Assembly: GCF_030316825.1 (NCBI RefSeq)
Contig: NZ_JASZYU010000001.1
Location: 2,108,001 to 2,172,000 of the forward strand
Direction: 5' to 3'
Source: Variovorax fucosicus
GTDB lineage: Bacteria > Pseudomonadota > Gammaproteobacteria > Burkholderiales > Burkholderiaceae_C
DNA length: 64,000 bases
The notes under the pieces are model-generated. The model saw only the letters and a program-made list of their open reading frames with translations, had not been told where the DNA came from and did no database searches. The first letter of the stretch is position 1. Every line of letters begins with the position of its first letter. Both the position numbers and the translations under genes were made by a program. Shown piece after piece: positions 7,918 to 16,834 of the stretch.

Positions 7918-8394
7918 TCAATGGTGGTGCCCGTGCGCGCCATGCACATGCCGGTGCGCGATCTCTTCTTCCGATGCGGCGCGCACCTCGGTCACCTTGA
8001 GGCTGAAGCGCAGCTCCATGCCCGCCAGCGGATGGTTGCCGTCGAGCAGCACCTTGTCGCCCTTGATCTTCATCACCGTGAAGACCTGCGGCTCGCCGCG
8101 GTCGTTGCGGCCTTCGAGCGAGCCGCCCACCTTCACGCCCGGCGGGAACTCCGACTTGGGGATGGTGCGCGTGAGCGATTCGTCGCGCTCGCCGAAGCCG
8201 TCCTGCGGCTTGAGTTCGAGCGTGACCTGGTAGCCGGGCATGCGCCCGTCGAGCGCGGCCTCGATCTTGGGCAGCGTATTGCCATAGCCGCCGTGCAGGT
8301 AGACCATCGGGTCTTTGCTCTCTTCGATGAGCTTGCCCCGGGCATCGGCAACTTTGTAGCGGAGGGTGACGACGGTGTCTTTGGCGATTTGCAT
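7918..8394 (-). CDS. slyD: FKBP-type peptidyl-prolyl isomerase, SlyD-like
   Basis: A 158-residue protein starting MQIAKDTVVTLRYKVAD, the typical SlyD N-terminus, with the interrupted FKBP domain and its insert-in-flap segment (about residues 70-125). It catalyses proline cis-trans isomerisation and has chaperone activity in the cytoplasm; SlyD proteins also bind nickel. The last dozen residues are His-rich (HRHVHGAHGHHH), the expected metal-binding tail but much shorter than in E. coli. It is the first gene of a probable two-gene unit with the small CxxC protein and is divergent from the AraC-type regulator. Confidence 0.9.
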   Translation of the reverse strand: MQIAKDTVVTLRYKVADARGKLIEESKDPMVYLHGGYGNTLPKIEAALDGRMPGYQVTLELKPQDGFGERDESLTRTIPKSEFPPGVKVGGSLEGRNDRGEPQVFTVMKIKGDKVLLDGNHPLAGMELRFSLKVTEVRAASEEEIAHRHVHGAHGHHH

Positions 8395-8441
8395 GGCACG
8401 ATTCTCCCGCAGTGCGCCGTTCCCGTGAAACGAGGTGTCCT

Positions 8442-9440
8442 TTGGAAAGTACCCACACGCCGCCGGGCCCCGCGCCCACCGCCATCGCCCGCTGGGCGAC
8501 CGATGCCGTGCCGCCGGCGCAGCGGCTCGACTACTGGATCGGCGCGATCTGCGAGGGCTTCCTCGAAATGGACGTCAGCGCGCGGCTTGGCCCGGGTTTT
8601 CGCGCCAGCCTCGAGGCCGCGCCGCTCGGCCCGCTGGTCGTGAACCGGGTGAGCGGTAGCGCCCAGGACGTCTACCGCACACCGCGCGCCGTGGCGCAGA
8701 GCCGCGACAACTTCTACTACCTGCTGCGCAAGTCCGACGTTCCATGGCACGCGGCGCAGGCCGGCCGCGAAGCGCGGCTGCTGCCCGGCGACATGCTGCT
8801 GGTGGACTCGCGCTTCTGCTACGAATTCCACTTTCCGCTGACGGCCAACACGCTGTCGATCGAGCTGCCGCCGGCGTGGCTCGAAGCCTGGCTGCCGCAG
8901 CCGATGGCGCAGCTGGGCCGGCGCATCGATGGCCAGTCGGGCTGGGGCCTCACCCTCAGCAGCTTCATGCACCAGCTGTCGCCCGAAGTGGCCGCATCGC
9001 CGCCGCTGCCGGGCGCGCTCATGGCCGACCAGCTTGGCGCCCTGCTGGCGCTCGCCACTGGCAATGCCGCGGCGGGAGATGCGGGCGAGGCCGCACCGGC
9101 ACCGGCACCGGGGCTGCAGGCGCTGGCGCGCCGCGTGCGCGAACGGCTGCAGCAGCGCCATGCCGAGCCGGGGCTCACCGCCGGCGCCATCGCCGCCGAC
9201 CTGGGCGTGTCGGAGCGCACGCTGCACCGCTGCCTGGCCCAGGGCGGCGCCACCTTCGGGCAATGCCTGGTCGATTGCCGCATGGCAGTGGCGCGACGGC
9301 TGCTGGACGACCCGCGCTTCGACCGGCTGACCGGGGCCGAAATCGGTCGCCGCGTGGGCCTCGCCGATGCCTCGCACTTCATCCGCCAATGCCGCCGGCA
9401 ATTCGGCGCAACGCCCGGCGAGCTGCGCCGCAGGCGCTGA
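8442..9440 (+). CDS. AraC/XylS-family transcriptional regulator
   Basis: About 332 residues with a C-terminal pair of helix-turn-helix units (LTAGAIAADLGVSERTLHRCL, then the RMAVARRLLDD and IGRRVGLADASHFIRQCRR segments). The N-terminal part (AQRLDYWIGAICEGFLEMDV through the FYYLLRKSD region) matches the AraC-binding-like domain of the OxyR/FeaR-type AraC subgroup that senses small aromatic or amine ligands. TTG at 8442 is preceded by GAGG six bases upstream; GTG at 8412 is an alternative. It is divergent from slyD. The most likely target is the alpha/beta hydrolase gene 112 bases downstream, but that is inference. Confidence 0.87.
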   Translation: MESTHTPPGPAPTAIARWATDAVPPAQRLDYWIGAICEGFLEMDVSARLGPGFRASLEAAPLGPLVVNRVSGSAQDVYRTPRAVAQSRDNFYYLLRKSDVPWHAAQAGREARLLPGDMLLVDSRFCYEFHFPLTANTLSIELPPAWLEAWLPQPMAQLGRRIDGQSGWGLTLSSFMHQLSPEVAASPPLPGALMADQLGALLALATGNAAAGDAGEAAPAPAPGLQALARRVRERLQQRHAEPGLTAGAIAADLGVSERTLHRCLAQGGATFGQCLVDCRMAVARRLLDDPRFDRLTGAEIGRRVGLADASHFIRQCRRQFGATPGELRRRR

Positions 9441-9552
9441 GAAAAAAGTACGGCAGGCGCTAATCGGCCATCGCGCTGGCGCGCAGCGGCCATCCGGAGC
9501 CGCCGCCCCGCCCTAGAGTGCGGCCGATTGCAACAACCAGAGGAGACCCCGA

Positions 9553-10281
9553 ATGGCCGACACCTATGTCCTGATCCACGGCGCCTGGCACACCGGTGCC
9601 GAACTCGAGGCGGTCGCGCAACACATCCGCAACGCCGGCCATGTGGTGCATTGCCCCACGCTGGCCGGCAACCGGCCGGGCGACGACCGCGCCACCACCG
9701 GGCTCGCCGATGCCGTGGCCTCGGTGGCCGACTACCTCGAGGCGAACGACCTGAAAGAGGTTCGGCTGGTCGGCCACAGCTATGGCGGCATGGTGATCTC
9801 GGGCGTGGCGGAGCGCGTGCTGCCGCGGCTGCGCCGGCTGGTGTACGTCAACGCCTTCGTGCCGCAGCCCGGCGAGTCCCTGAACGACATGGTGCCGCCG
9901 CACTACGTCGGCATGTTCACCGCGATGGCGGCCGCGAACGGCGGTGCCGTCGTGCTGCCCTTCGAGATCTGGCGCGAGGCCTTCATCAACGACGCCGACC
10001 TGGCGCTCGCCACCTCGGCCTACGCCATCCTGAACCCGCATCCCTACCGCACCTTTACCGACGGGGTCGTGCTGCAGCGCCCGCTGGCCGAACTGGCGAT
10101 CGGCAAGTCCTACGTCAACTGCCAGCAGGACACGGCCCTGCCGCACAGCCTGCCCTGGCACCCGCGGCTGTCCGAGCGGCTCGGGCTGTTCCGGCTGGTC
10201 GAATGCCCCGGCAGCCACGAGATGTGGTTTTCCAACCCGGAGCGCCTGGCGCGCGCAGTGATCGAGGCCGGGCGCGACTGA
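9553..10281 (+). CDS. Alpha/beta hydrolase
   Basis: A 242-residue alpha/beta hydrolase of the compact plant-esterase/salicylate-esterase-like group. It has an oxyanion loop YVLIHGAWHTG, nucleophile elbow GHSYGG (Ser at about 76) and a late His in GSHEMWF. No signal peptide, so cytoplasmic. The start has a good AGAGGAGA ribosome-binding site. Family members hydrolyse small esters. It follows the AraC-type regulator on the same strand and could be controlled by it. Substrate unknown. Confidence 0.9.
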   Translation: MADTYVLIHGAWHTGAELEAVAQHIRNAGHVVHCPTLAGNRPGDDRATTGLADAVASVADYLEANDLKEVRLVGHSYGGMVISGVAERVLPRLRRLVYVNAFVPQPGESLNDMVPPHYVGMFTAMAAANGGAVVLPFEIWREAFINDADLALATSAYAILNPHPYRTFTDGVVLQRPLAELAIGKSYVNCQQDTALPHSLPWHPRLSERLGLFRLVECPGSHEMWFSNPERLARAVIEAGRD

Positions 10282-10297
10282 GGGGCGCTGCGTTCGC

Positions 10298-11353
10298 CTA
10301 AGCGAGGAACGACACGCCGGCGGTCTCGTCAGCCGCCGTCGCGCGCAGCGCGCCGACCTCGCCCGCCTGGGCAAAACCCGCAGCGCGGAAGGCGGCCAGC
10401 ACGGCCGGCACGGCGTCGCGCCGGCAGCTCACCAGCAGGCCGCCGCTGGTCTGCGGGTCGGCCACCAGCGCGCGTTGCCAGTCGGATGCGGCGCCGGGCC
10501 ATTCGATCTGCCCGCCGTAGCCGGCCCAGTTGCGGCCCGAGGCGCCGGTCACGATGCCCTGCTGCGCAAAGGGCACCGCGCTCGCGATCAGCGGCAGCGT
10601 GTCGAGCGACACATCGGCGCGCAGGCCCGAGCCCTTGCAGATCTCGAGCAGATGGCCGGCCAGCCCGAAGCCGGTCACGTCGGTCATCGCATGCAGGCCG
10701 TCGAGCGCGGCGAGTTCGATGCCGACGCGGTTCAGTTGCGTGGTGTGGCGAATCATCTCGGCGTAGCCGGCCGCATCGAGCAGCCCCTTCTTCAGCGCCG
10801 CCGAGAGAATGCCCACGCCCAGCGGCTTGCCGAGCACCAGCACGTCGCCGGCTTCGGCCGCCGAGTTGCGGCGCACCTTGTCGGGGTGCACCAGGCCGAG
10901 CCCGACCAGGCCGTAGATCGGCTCCAGCACGTCGATGCTGTGGCCCCCTGCGATCGGAATGCCGGCCTCGCGGCAGATGCTGGCGCCGCCTTCGAGCACC
11001 CGGCCGATCACCTCGGCCGGCAGCTTGTCGATTGGCATGCCCACGAGCGCCAGCGCCATGATCGGCGTGCCACCCATCGCGTAGATGTCCGACAGCGCAT
11101 TGGTCGCCGCGATGCGGCCGAAGTCGTATGGGTCGTCGACGATCGGCGTGAAGAAGTCGGTGGTGGCGACCAGCGCCTGCGTGGCGTTGAGGCGGTAGAC
11201 GGCGGCATCGTCGCTGGTCTCGGTACCGACCAGCAGCTCCGGCGGCACCAGGCCTTGCGGTGCGCGTGCCAGAATCTCCGCCAGCAAGCCGGGGGCAATC
11301 TTGCAGCCGCAACCGCCGCCGTGTGAAAAACGTGTGAGAGCGATCGGTTCCAT
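10298..11353 (-). CDS. selD: Selenide, water dikinase (selenophosphate synthetase)
   Basis: Makes monoselenophosphate from selenide and ATP, the selenium donor for selenouridine in tRNA and for selenocysteine. The 351-residue protein has the active-site segment HGGGCGCKI, with Cys15 corresponding to the catalytic Cys and Lys18 to the essential Lys of the E. coli enzyme; it is therefore the Cys form, not a selenoprotein. Later motifs TTDFFTPIVDDPYDFGRIAA and TDVTGFGLAGHL are intact. The ATG at 11353 lies only 21 bases from the divergent start of selU. The open frame upstream of it is antisense to selU and is ignored. No selA or selB is in the window. Confidence 0.95.
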   Translation of the reverse strand: MEPIALTRFSHGGGCGCKIAPGLLAEILARAPQGLVPPELLVGTETSDDAAVYRLNATQALVATTDFFTPIVDDPYDFGRIAATNALSDIYAMGGTPIMALALVGMPIDKLPAEVIGRVLEGGASICREAGIPIAGGHSIDVLEPIYGLVGLGLVHPDKVRRNSAAEAGDVLVLGKPLGVGILSAALKKGLLDAAGYAEMIRHTTQLNRVGIELAALDGLHAMTDVTGFGLAGHLLEICKGSGLRADVSLDTLPLIASAVPFAQQGIVTGASGRNWAGYGGQIEWPGAASDWQRALVADPQTSGGLLVSCRRDAVPAVLAAFRAAGFAQAGEVGALRATAADETAGVSFLA

Positions 11354-11374
11354 GATGCCCGGAAGAATAAACCC

Positions 11375-12436
11375 ATGACCCAGCGCGGCCCCGTGCGCGT
11401 CGCAGACCGTCATGCGTTCGACGTGGTGATCGACGCGCGCTCGCCGGCCGAGTTCGCGCTCGACCACATCCCCGGCGCCATCAATTGCCCGGTGCTCGAC
11501 GACGACGAGCGCCGCATCGTGGGCACGCTCTACAAGCAGCAAGGCGCGTTCGAGGCGCGCCGCGTGGGCGGTGCGATGGTCGCGGCCAACCTGGCGCGGC
11601 ACCTGAACGAGCGCTTCTCGGACAAGCCTCACACCTGGAAGCCGCTCGTGTACTGCTGGCGCGGCGGGCTGCGCAGCGGCTCGATGGTCACCTGGCTGCG
11701 CCTGGTCGGCTGGGATGCGCAGCAACTCGCCGGCGGCTACAAGAGCTTCAGGCACCATGTGCTGGACCAGCTTGCCGAATGCGTTCCGCGCTTGCGGCTG
11801 CAGGTGATCTGCGGCGCGACCGGCAGCGCCAAAACGCGCGTGCTGCAGGCGCTGGCGGCGCGCGGCGCGCAGGTGCTCGACCTCGAAGACCTGGCCAGGC
11901 ACAAGGGCTCGCTGCTCGGCGCCCTGCCTGGCGTGCCGCAGCCCTCGCAGAAAGCTTTCGAAACGCAGATCGCCACCGTGCTGGAACCCTTCGACCTCTC
12001 GCGCACTGTGTACGTCGAGGGCGAGAGCGCCCGCATCGGGCGCATCGCGTTGCCGATTCCGCTGGTGGCGCGCATGCGCGCGAGCGCCTGCGTCGAGGTG
12101 CAGGCCACGCCCGAGGCGCGACTGGCCTACCTGCTGCGCGACTACGCCTACCTCGGCGACAACCGCGAGGCGCTCGCCACGCAGCTCGGCCTGCTGAAGG
12201 AAATGCAGGGCAAGGAAACCGTGGGCCGCTGGCAAGCCTGGGCCCGCGCGGGTGAGCTGCCACCGCTGTTCGACGAGCTGATGCGCCTGCACTACGACCC
12301 GCACTACGCCCGCTCGCAGGAGCGGCACTTCAGCACCTGGGCGCAGCGGCGCGCGGTGGCGGCCGACGATCTGTCGGATGCGGGCATCGCCGCCGTGGCC
12401 GACGCGGTGCTCGCGCTCGACGCGCCTCAGGCGTAA
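11375..12436 (+). CDS. selU: tRNA 2-selenouridine synthase
   Basis: Replaces sulfur by selenium at the wobble 2-thiouridine of tRNAs for Lys, Glu and Gln, using selenophosphate from SelD (also called MnmH or YbbB). The 353-residue protein has an N-terminal rhodanese domain with active Cys94 in YCWRGGLRSGS and a C-terminal P-loop GATGSAKT (147-154) that binds the geranyl or nucleotide cofactor. The start is ATG at 11375. It is divergent from selD, so the two enzymes of one pathway are controlled from the same short gap. The 3' end overlaps the convergent phnE by 10 bases. Confidence 0.95.
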   Translation: MTQRGPVRVADRHAFDVVIDARSPAEFALDHIPGAINCPVLDDDERRIVGTLYKQQGAFEARRVGGAMVAANLARHLNERFSDKPHTWKPLVYCWRGGLRSGSMVTWLRLVGWDAQQLAGGYKSFRHHVLDQLAECVPRLRLQVICGATGSAKTRVLQALAARGAQVLDLEDLARHKGSLLGALPGVPQPSQKAFETQIATVLEPFDLSRTVYVEGESARIGRIALPIPLVARMRASACVEVQATPEARLAYLLRDYAYLGDNREALATQLGLLKEMQGKETVGRWQAWARAGELPPLFDELMRLHYDPHYARSQERHFSTWAQRRAVAADDLSDAGIAAVADAVLALDAPQA

Positions 12437-13197
12437 GCCGGCGCCAATCCGCGCCGCAGCCGACCGCTGGCGCTGTCGACCGCCACCACCATCGCGAACA
12501 TCGCCAGGATCACCGTCGCCGCCTGCGTCTGCTGGAACAGCGACAGGTGGAAGTACAGCATCTGCCCCAACCCGCCCGCGCCCACGAAGCCCAGCACGGC
12601 GGCCATGCGGATGTTCATCTCCCAGCGGTAGAGCGTGTAGGCCAGCCACTGCGGCGCCACCAGCGGCAGGCTGCCGTAGGCAAAGGCGGCCGTGGCGCCA
12701 CTGCCGGCTTCGCGCAGGGCGCGCTCGGGCAAGGCCGGCGCGTTTTCCAGCGCCTCGCCGAAGAGACGGCCGAAAACGCCCGTGGTGTGCAGCGCCAGCG
12801 CCAGCACGCCCGCGAACGGGCCCAGGCCCGCGGCCAGCACCATCAGCGCAGCCCACACCAGTTCGGGCACGCTGCGCAGCACGTTCAGGCAAAAGCGCGC
12901 GCCCTGCTTCGCCGCGCCGCCGAAGCGGCCCGAGGCCGGCAGCGCGAGCAATGCGCCGCCCAGCATCGCGAGCAAGGTGCCGAGCGCCGAGATCGCCAGC
13001 GTCTGCAGTGCGCCCCAGCCTGTCTTTGCAAGAAACGCCGGCGACACGTCCGGCGGAAAGAACTCGGCCACGAACTTGCCCATCGCGCGCATCGACTCAC
13101 CCGTGAACAGCCCGCGCACGTCGATGGCGAGGTAGGCGAAGCTCGCGGTGATCGCGAGCGCCACAAAGGCCAGCACCGCCACGCCGCGCGCGTTCAT
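12427..13197 (-). CDS. phnE: Phosphonate-type ABC transporter permease, second subunit
   Basis: A 256-residue inner-membrane permease of the PhnE type. It has five to six hydrophobic segments, and the EAA loop reads ALREAGSGATAAFAYGSLPLVAPQWLAYTLYRWEMNIR, followed by the family's [11 protein letters not shown]. It forms the channel together with the upstream PhnE. The ATG at 13197 overlaps the end of the first phnE by four bases. It is the last gene of phnD-phnC-phnE-phnE, and its 3' end runs ten bases into the selU stop on the opposite strand. Confidence 0.9.
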   Translation of the reverse strand: MNARGVAVLAFVALAITASFAYLAIDVRGLFTGESMRAMGKFVAEFFPPDVSPAFLAKTGWGALQTLAISALGTLLAMLGGALLALPASGRFGGAAKQGARFCLNVLRSVPELVWAALMVLAAGLGPFAGVLALALHTTGVFGRLFGEALENAPALPERALREAGSGATAAFAYGSLPLVAPQWLAYTLYRWEMNIRMAAVLGFVGAGGLGQMLYFHLSLFQQTQAATVILAMFAMVVAVDSASGRLRRGLAPAYA

Positions 13198-14048
13198 GCC
13201 AGCACCTTGCGCAGCGTCGCACTCAACGCATCGGCCATCAACACCAGAAACAGAAACACGATGAGGATGCTGCTCGCCTCGCCACCGTTGAGCATCTTCA
13301 TCGACTGGTCCATCAACTGCCCGAGTCCACCCGCACCCACGAAGCCCATCACCACCGAGGCGCGCACCGCGCACTCCCAGCGGTAGACCGTGTACGAGGC
13401 CAGCTCCTGCGCCGCGCCGGGCAGCAGCCCGTAGCAGAGCGCGGCGACGCGGCCGCTGCCGGCTTCGAGCAGCGCGCGCGCCGGCCGCGTGTCGCTCGAT
13501 TCGAGGATCTCGGCATACACCTTGCCGAGCATGCCGCCGTAGGTGATGGCCAGCGCCAGCACGCCCGCAGCCGGCCCCAGGCCCAGCGCGCGCACCAGCA
13601 CCAGCGCCCACACCACTTCGGGGATGGCGCGCAGGGTCGTCATCAGGCCGCGCGCCGCGGCGCGCACCGCCTGTCCGCGCCAGCGCCCCGACCCGGGCCC
13701 GATCCGCGAGATGGAAAGCGACTGCGCCACCAGCAGCCCGAGCGGCACGCCGATCACCAACGCCAGCGCAATGCCGGCGGTGGCCATCGCCAGCGTTTCG
13801 AGCGTGGCCTTGAGCAGCAGCGCCAGAAAATCCGGCGCCATCGAGGGCGGCAGAAAGCCCGCCAGAAAACCGCCCATCACGCGCAGGCTGTTGCCGTCGA
13901 ACAGCGCGAGCGGCCGGAAATCGGTGATGAGCAGCATCGGCCACAGCACCACGGCCGCCACCAGCAGCGCAGTGAGACGGCCGCGTGCGGCCGGGTCGCG
14001 AAGAAGCGTGGCTGTGGTGGCGGTCACCGCAGGCCCGATCAACGGCAC
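13194..14048 (-). CDS. phnE: Phosphonate-type ABC transporter permease, first subunit
   Basis: A 284-residue permease paralogous to the downstream one. The EAA-type loop ([19 protein letters not shown]) and [26 protein letters not shown] are diagnostic of PhnE. Start is GTG at 14048, overlapping phnC by 10 bases; no ATG occurs before the first membrane helix. Two distinct PhnE subunits in tandem are common in phosphonate, phosphite and some phosphate/thiamine-like importers, so the substrate cannot be fixed from the permeases alone. Confidence 0.9.
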   Translation of the reverse strand: MPLIGPAVTATTATLLRDPAARGRLTALLVAAVVLWPMLLITDFRPLALFDGNSLRVMGGFLAGFLPPSMAPDFLALLLKATLETLAMATAGIALALVIGVPLGLLVAQSLSISRIGPGSGRWRGQAVRAAARGLMTTLRAIPEVVWALVLVRALGLGPAAGVLALAITYGGMLGKVYAEILESSDTRPARALLEAGSGRVAALCYGLLPGAAQELASYTVYRWECAVRASVVMGFVGAGGLGQLMDQSMKMLNGGEASSILIVFLFLVLMADALSATLRKVLA

Positions 14049-14872
14049 ATCAGCGCCGAAGCCCGACTGTCGGCAGTGCCCTCGCCTGCGTCAGCGATGG
14101 CGTCGACGCCATGCACGGGAACGATGCCACCTTCGGCCGCATACAAGTCTTTCAGCATCGCAGCCGTCACATCGGTAGCTGCCATGTCGAACACGATGCG
14201 GCCTTCGCGCATGCCGACGATGCGGCCGAACCACTTGAGCGCCAGGTCGACCGCATGCAGCGACGCCAGCAGCGTCGCGCCCGTCGCCTCGCTCTGTGCC
14301 ACCAGTTCGCGCAAGGTGGCATCGGCCAACGTCGGGTCGAGCGCAGACACCGGCTCGTCGGCCAGCATCAGGTCGGGTGCCTGGTACAGCACGCGCGCAA
14401 TGCCCACGCGCTGCAGTTGTCCGCCGGAGAGTCGGTCGCAGCGCTCCCACACGCGATCCCCCAGGCCCAGCCGCGCGAGCGCCGCCTGCGCGCCTGCCGC
14501 ATCGGCCGGCACCAGCAGCGATTTCATCGCCCGCAGCGCCGACCAGGCGCCCAGCTTGCCCGCGAGCACGGCAGTGACCACGCGCAGCCGCGGCGGAATC
14601 GGCGGCGCCTGGTGCACCGTGCCGATGCGCGCACGCAGCGCCTTCAACGCCGACGCCGACAGCGCCCAGGGCTCTTGCCCCAGCACGGTCACGCGCCCCT
14701 CGCTCGCGCGCACCGAGGTGCCCGCGATGCGCAGCAAACTCGTCTTGCCCGCGCCCGAAGGCCCGATCACGGCCACGCGCTCGCCCTGCCCCACGTGCAG
14801 CGTGGCATCGGCAATGGCGGTGAAGCCATTGGCGTGGTAGCGCAGCACCACGCCTTGCAGCGAGAGCGTCAA
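14039..14872 (-). CDS. phnC: Phosphonate-type ABC transporter ATP-binding protein
   Basis: A 277-residue ATPase with Walker [10 protein letters not shown], a modified Q-loop region ([12 protein letters not shown]), signature [10 protein letters not shown], Walker B DLMLADEP and a switch His in SLHAVDLAL. It energises uptake with the two PhnE subunits. The start is TTG at 14872, with AGGAAGG ten bases upstream; the frame is open much further upstream, but that part is antisense-like and overlaps phnD. The protein ends with a roughly 30-residue extension beyond the usual ATPase domain. It is translationally linked to phnE by a ten-base overlap. Confidence 0.9.
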   Translation of the reverse strand: MTLSLQGVVLRYHANGFTAIADATLHVGQGERVAVIGPSGAGKTSLLRIAGTSVRASEGRVTVLGQEPWALSASALKALRARIGTVHQAPPIPPRLRVVTAVLAGKLGAWSALRAMKSLLVPADAAGAQAALARLGLGDRVWERCDRLSGGQLQRVGIARVLYQAPDLMLADEPVSALDPTLADATLRELVAQSEATGATLLASLHAVDLALKWFGRIVGMREGRIVFDMAATDVTAAMLKDLYAAEGGIVPVHGVDAIADAGEGTADSRASALMCR

Positions 14873-14894
14873 GGTCGCGTCGCCTTCCTGCGGG

Positions 14895-15770
14895 TTACTT
14901 GATGAGGCCGGCCGAGCGGCCGGCCGCCTCGATGCCGTCGTAGTTCGACGCCTTGGTGGGGATGAACTTCGATGCCCGCTGCAGCGCCAGGATCTCCTTG
15001 TGCTGCGGGTTGGCCGCGTCGAGCGCGAGGAACGCGTCGGCCAGCTTCTTCGTCGTGGCCGCGTCGAGGCCCGGCCGCACCGTCCAGTTGTAGTCGTAGT
15101 AGGTGGGCGTGGTCGCCAGCACGCGCACCTTGGCCGCGTTGGGGTTGTTGGCCTCGACCAGCTTCTCCCACACCGATGCGTTGAGCACGCCCGCATCGGC
15201 ACGGCCGGCCGCCACGAAGGCGACCGTGGCGTCGTGCGCGCCCGAGTACGCCACCGTCTTGAAATCGCGCTCGGGGTTGATCTTGGCCGCGTCCTGCATG
15301 AGGAAGTAGCGCGGCATCAGGCTGCCCGACGTGGACGACGGCGCCCCGAACGCAAAGGTGCCGCCCTTCAGGTCGGCCAGCGTCTTCGCCTTGCTCTCGG
15401 TCGGCACGATGAACTTGCTGGTGAACACCTCGTCCTCCGCGCGCTGCACGATAGGCACCGCCTTGCCGTCGGTGCGCAGCTTGGCCTGCACAAAGGTGAA
15501 GCCGCCCAGCCAGGCCAGATCGATCTTGTTGGTGGCCAGCCCCTCGACCACCGCCGCGTAGTCGGTCACGGGCGTGAACTGCACCTGCATGCCCGTGGCT
15601 TGCGCCAGGTAGTCGCCGAGCGGCTTGAACTTGCGCTGCAGTTCGGTGGGGGCTTCGTCGGGGATGGCGGAGACGCGCAGCACGGCGGTGGGCTGCGCGT
15701 GGGCTGCCAGAGGGGCGAGGCAGGCGGTGGCCAGGAGGGCTAGGGTGGATTGGAGGATGAGGCGTTTCAT
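14895..15770 (-). CDS. phnD: Phosphonate/phosphate/phosphite ABC substrate-binding protein
   Basis: A 291-residue periplasmic binding protein with a signal peptide ending near AAHA at residue 25. The start of the mature protein ([27 protein letters not shown]) and [24 protein letters not shown] are hallmarks of the PhnD family. It is first in the operon with phnC and two phnE genes. No C-P lyase (phnG-M), phosphonatase or phosphite dehydrogenase gene is in the window, so substrate could be phosphonate, phosphite or another oxyanion. A leader of only 60 bases separates it from the upstream membrane gene, so its promoter must lie there or within that gene's 3' end. Confidence 0.93.
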   Translation of the reverse strand: MKRLILQSTLALLATACLAPLAAHAQPTAVLRVSAIPDEAPTELQRKFKPLGDYLAQATGMQVQFTPVTDYAAVVEGLATNKIDLAWLGGFTFVQAKLRTDGKAVPIVQRAEDEVFTSKFIVPTESKAKTLADLKGGTFAFGAPSSTSGSLMPRYFLMQDAAKINPERDFKTVAYSGAHDATVAFVAAGRADAGVLNASVWEKLVEANNPNAAKVRVLATTPTYYDYNWTVRPGLDAATTKKLADAFLALDAANPQHKEILALQRASKFIPTKASNYDGIEAAGRSAGLIK

Positions 15771-15830
15771 GTGATCGGAGGAAGGAGGGCGGATAGGCGA
15801 GATTGTCGCGGCTCGGCCATCGGCTTCCTC

Positions 15831-16745
15831 TCAGAGCGAATCGATCGCCTCGATCACCGCACCTTCTGTCGGTACGCGCCGAACCGTATGGGTCGTTGGG
15901 TTGTACAGCACGACGGCGCCCGTTGTCGAAAACACGAGCCGACCTTTTTCCACTTTGCCGTCGGCGCGCGTCACCGACAGGCAGTCCGCACCAACGATTC
16001 GCTTCTGACCTTCGACTTGCTTGGGGGCTGGCTGGCCGAGTCGTTGCAAACGGCCTTCCATTGACACGCAGACCGTCGGATCAACAACCCAATTCTTGAT
16101 GTGTGCCGTCCCCGCGAAATGACCCGCCAGTGGGATCACGCTCAGCACTGAACAACCGAACACCAGGGCAAGAAGGCCCGCGAACATGACCGCAGGAGTG
16201 GACAGCGCAACGAGGCCCGAGGAAAAGGCCCCGACGATCGCTATGACGAGCCATGGCTTCTCGCGGAGCTTCTGACGGAGCTTTACCCCGCCCTGCTGAC
16301 TCTGAGGCAGGCGCATGACATGCACCGCAAGGCGATAAAGTCCAAAGCAAAAAAGAGCGATCAGCCCCATGAAGAACGCGCTTGTCCATATCTTCCAAAC
16401 AAACGGCCACAGCAGACTCCACGCGTCCGCGTAGAACGCCCAATTGTCCAGGGCTTTGAAGTTGGAGATGACCTGAAAGACAGCCCATCCGCCCAGGTTG
16501 AACAGATCGAGCGAGGAGCCGAAGACCGACGCATGGGGAATACCCATGCTGGTTTGGACTGCGAGCGCTACGCCATAGCCAAGCAGGGCCAATACGATAG
16601 CTATGCCAGAAGAGAGCGTTAGGGCGATACCCAACCAACTGGCGCCACGCGTCGCGATAGCTGCTTGCCTATCCGAAACACCACCCATCGGCGACGCGGA
16701 TTTTTTCCCGGCGCCTGTACCCTCTGCATTGCTCGCCACACTCAT
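15831..16745 (-). CDS. Multi-pass membrane protein of unknown function
   Basis: A 304-residue inner-membrane protein. After a polar Ser/Gly-rich start there are about five hydrophobic segments (near residues 38-62, 95-110, 115-140, 168-185 and 185-210), then a soluble C-terminal domain of about 85 residues with two cysteines (CVSMEG and ADCLSV), beta-rich and ending in IEAIDSL. I recognise no family. Its ATG overlaps the stop of a 30-codon gene (ATGA), so translation is coupled. It is the last gene of a three-gene operon. The stretch is less GC-rich than its neighbours, which hints at later acquisition. Confidence 0.75.
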   Translation of the reverse strand: MSVASNAEGTGAGKKSASPMGGVSDRQAAIATRGASWLGIALTLSSGIAIVLALLGYGVALAVQTSMGIPHASVFGSSLDLFNLGGWAVFQVISNFKALDNWAFYADAWSLLWPFVWKIWTSAFFMGLIALFCFGLYRLAVHVMRLPQSQQGGVKLRQKLREKPWLVIAIVGAFSSGLVALSTPAVMFAGLLALVFGCSVLSVIPLAGHFAGTAHIKNWVVDPTVCVSMEGRLQRLGQPAPKQVEGQKRIVGADCLSVTRADGKVEKGRLVFSTTGAVVLYNPTTHTVRRVPTEGAVIEAIDSL

Positions 16746-16834
16746 GCTTGCGCTCCGTCACCGAGCTTCTGTTCCAGCCGTCTGGCCCCGCGCCCTATGG
16801 CCACCTTGATTCCCGCATTGAGCACCTGCGTCAT
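16742..16834 (-). CDS. 30-residue microprotein between two membrane-protein genes
   Basis: A 30-codon frame whose ATG overlaps the stop of the upstream membrane-protein gene (16831-16834) and whose stop overlaps the ATG of the next (16742-16745), both as ATGA. The sequence begins MTQVLNAGIKVAIGRGARRL and continues EQKLGDGAQA; it could form an amphipathic helix with a basic centre. Double coupling at both ends is hard to explain unless the frame is translated. An ATG at 16882 would add 16 residues but would overlap the upstream gene by 52 bases. It may be a small subunit of the membrane complex or only a translational bridge. Confidence 0.55.
   Translation of the reverse strand: MTQVLNAGIKVAIGRGARRLEQKLGDGAQA

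Noticed and set aside
11354..12892. Upstream extension of selD that makes an 864-codon frame.
   Set aside because: The extra 500 codons are antisense to selU; the SelD family start is at 11353.
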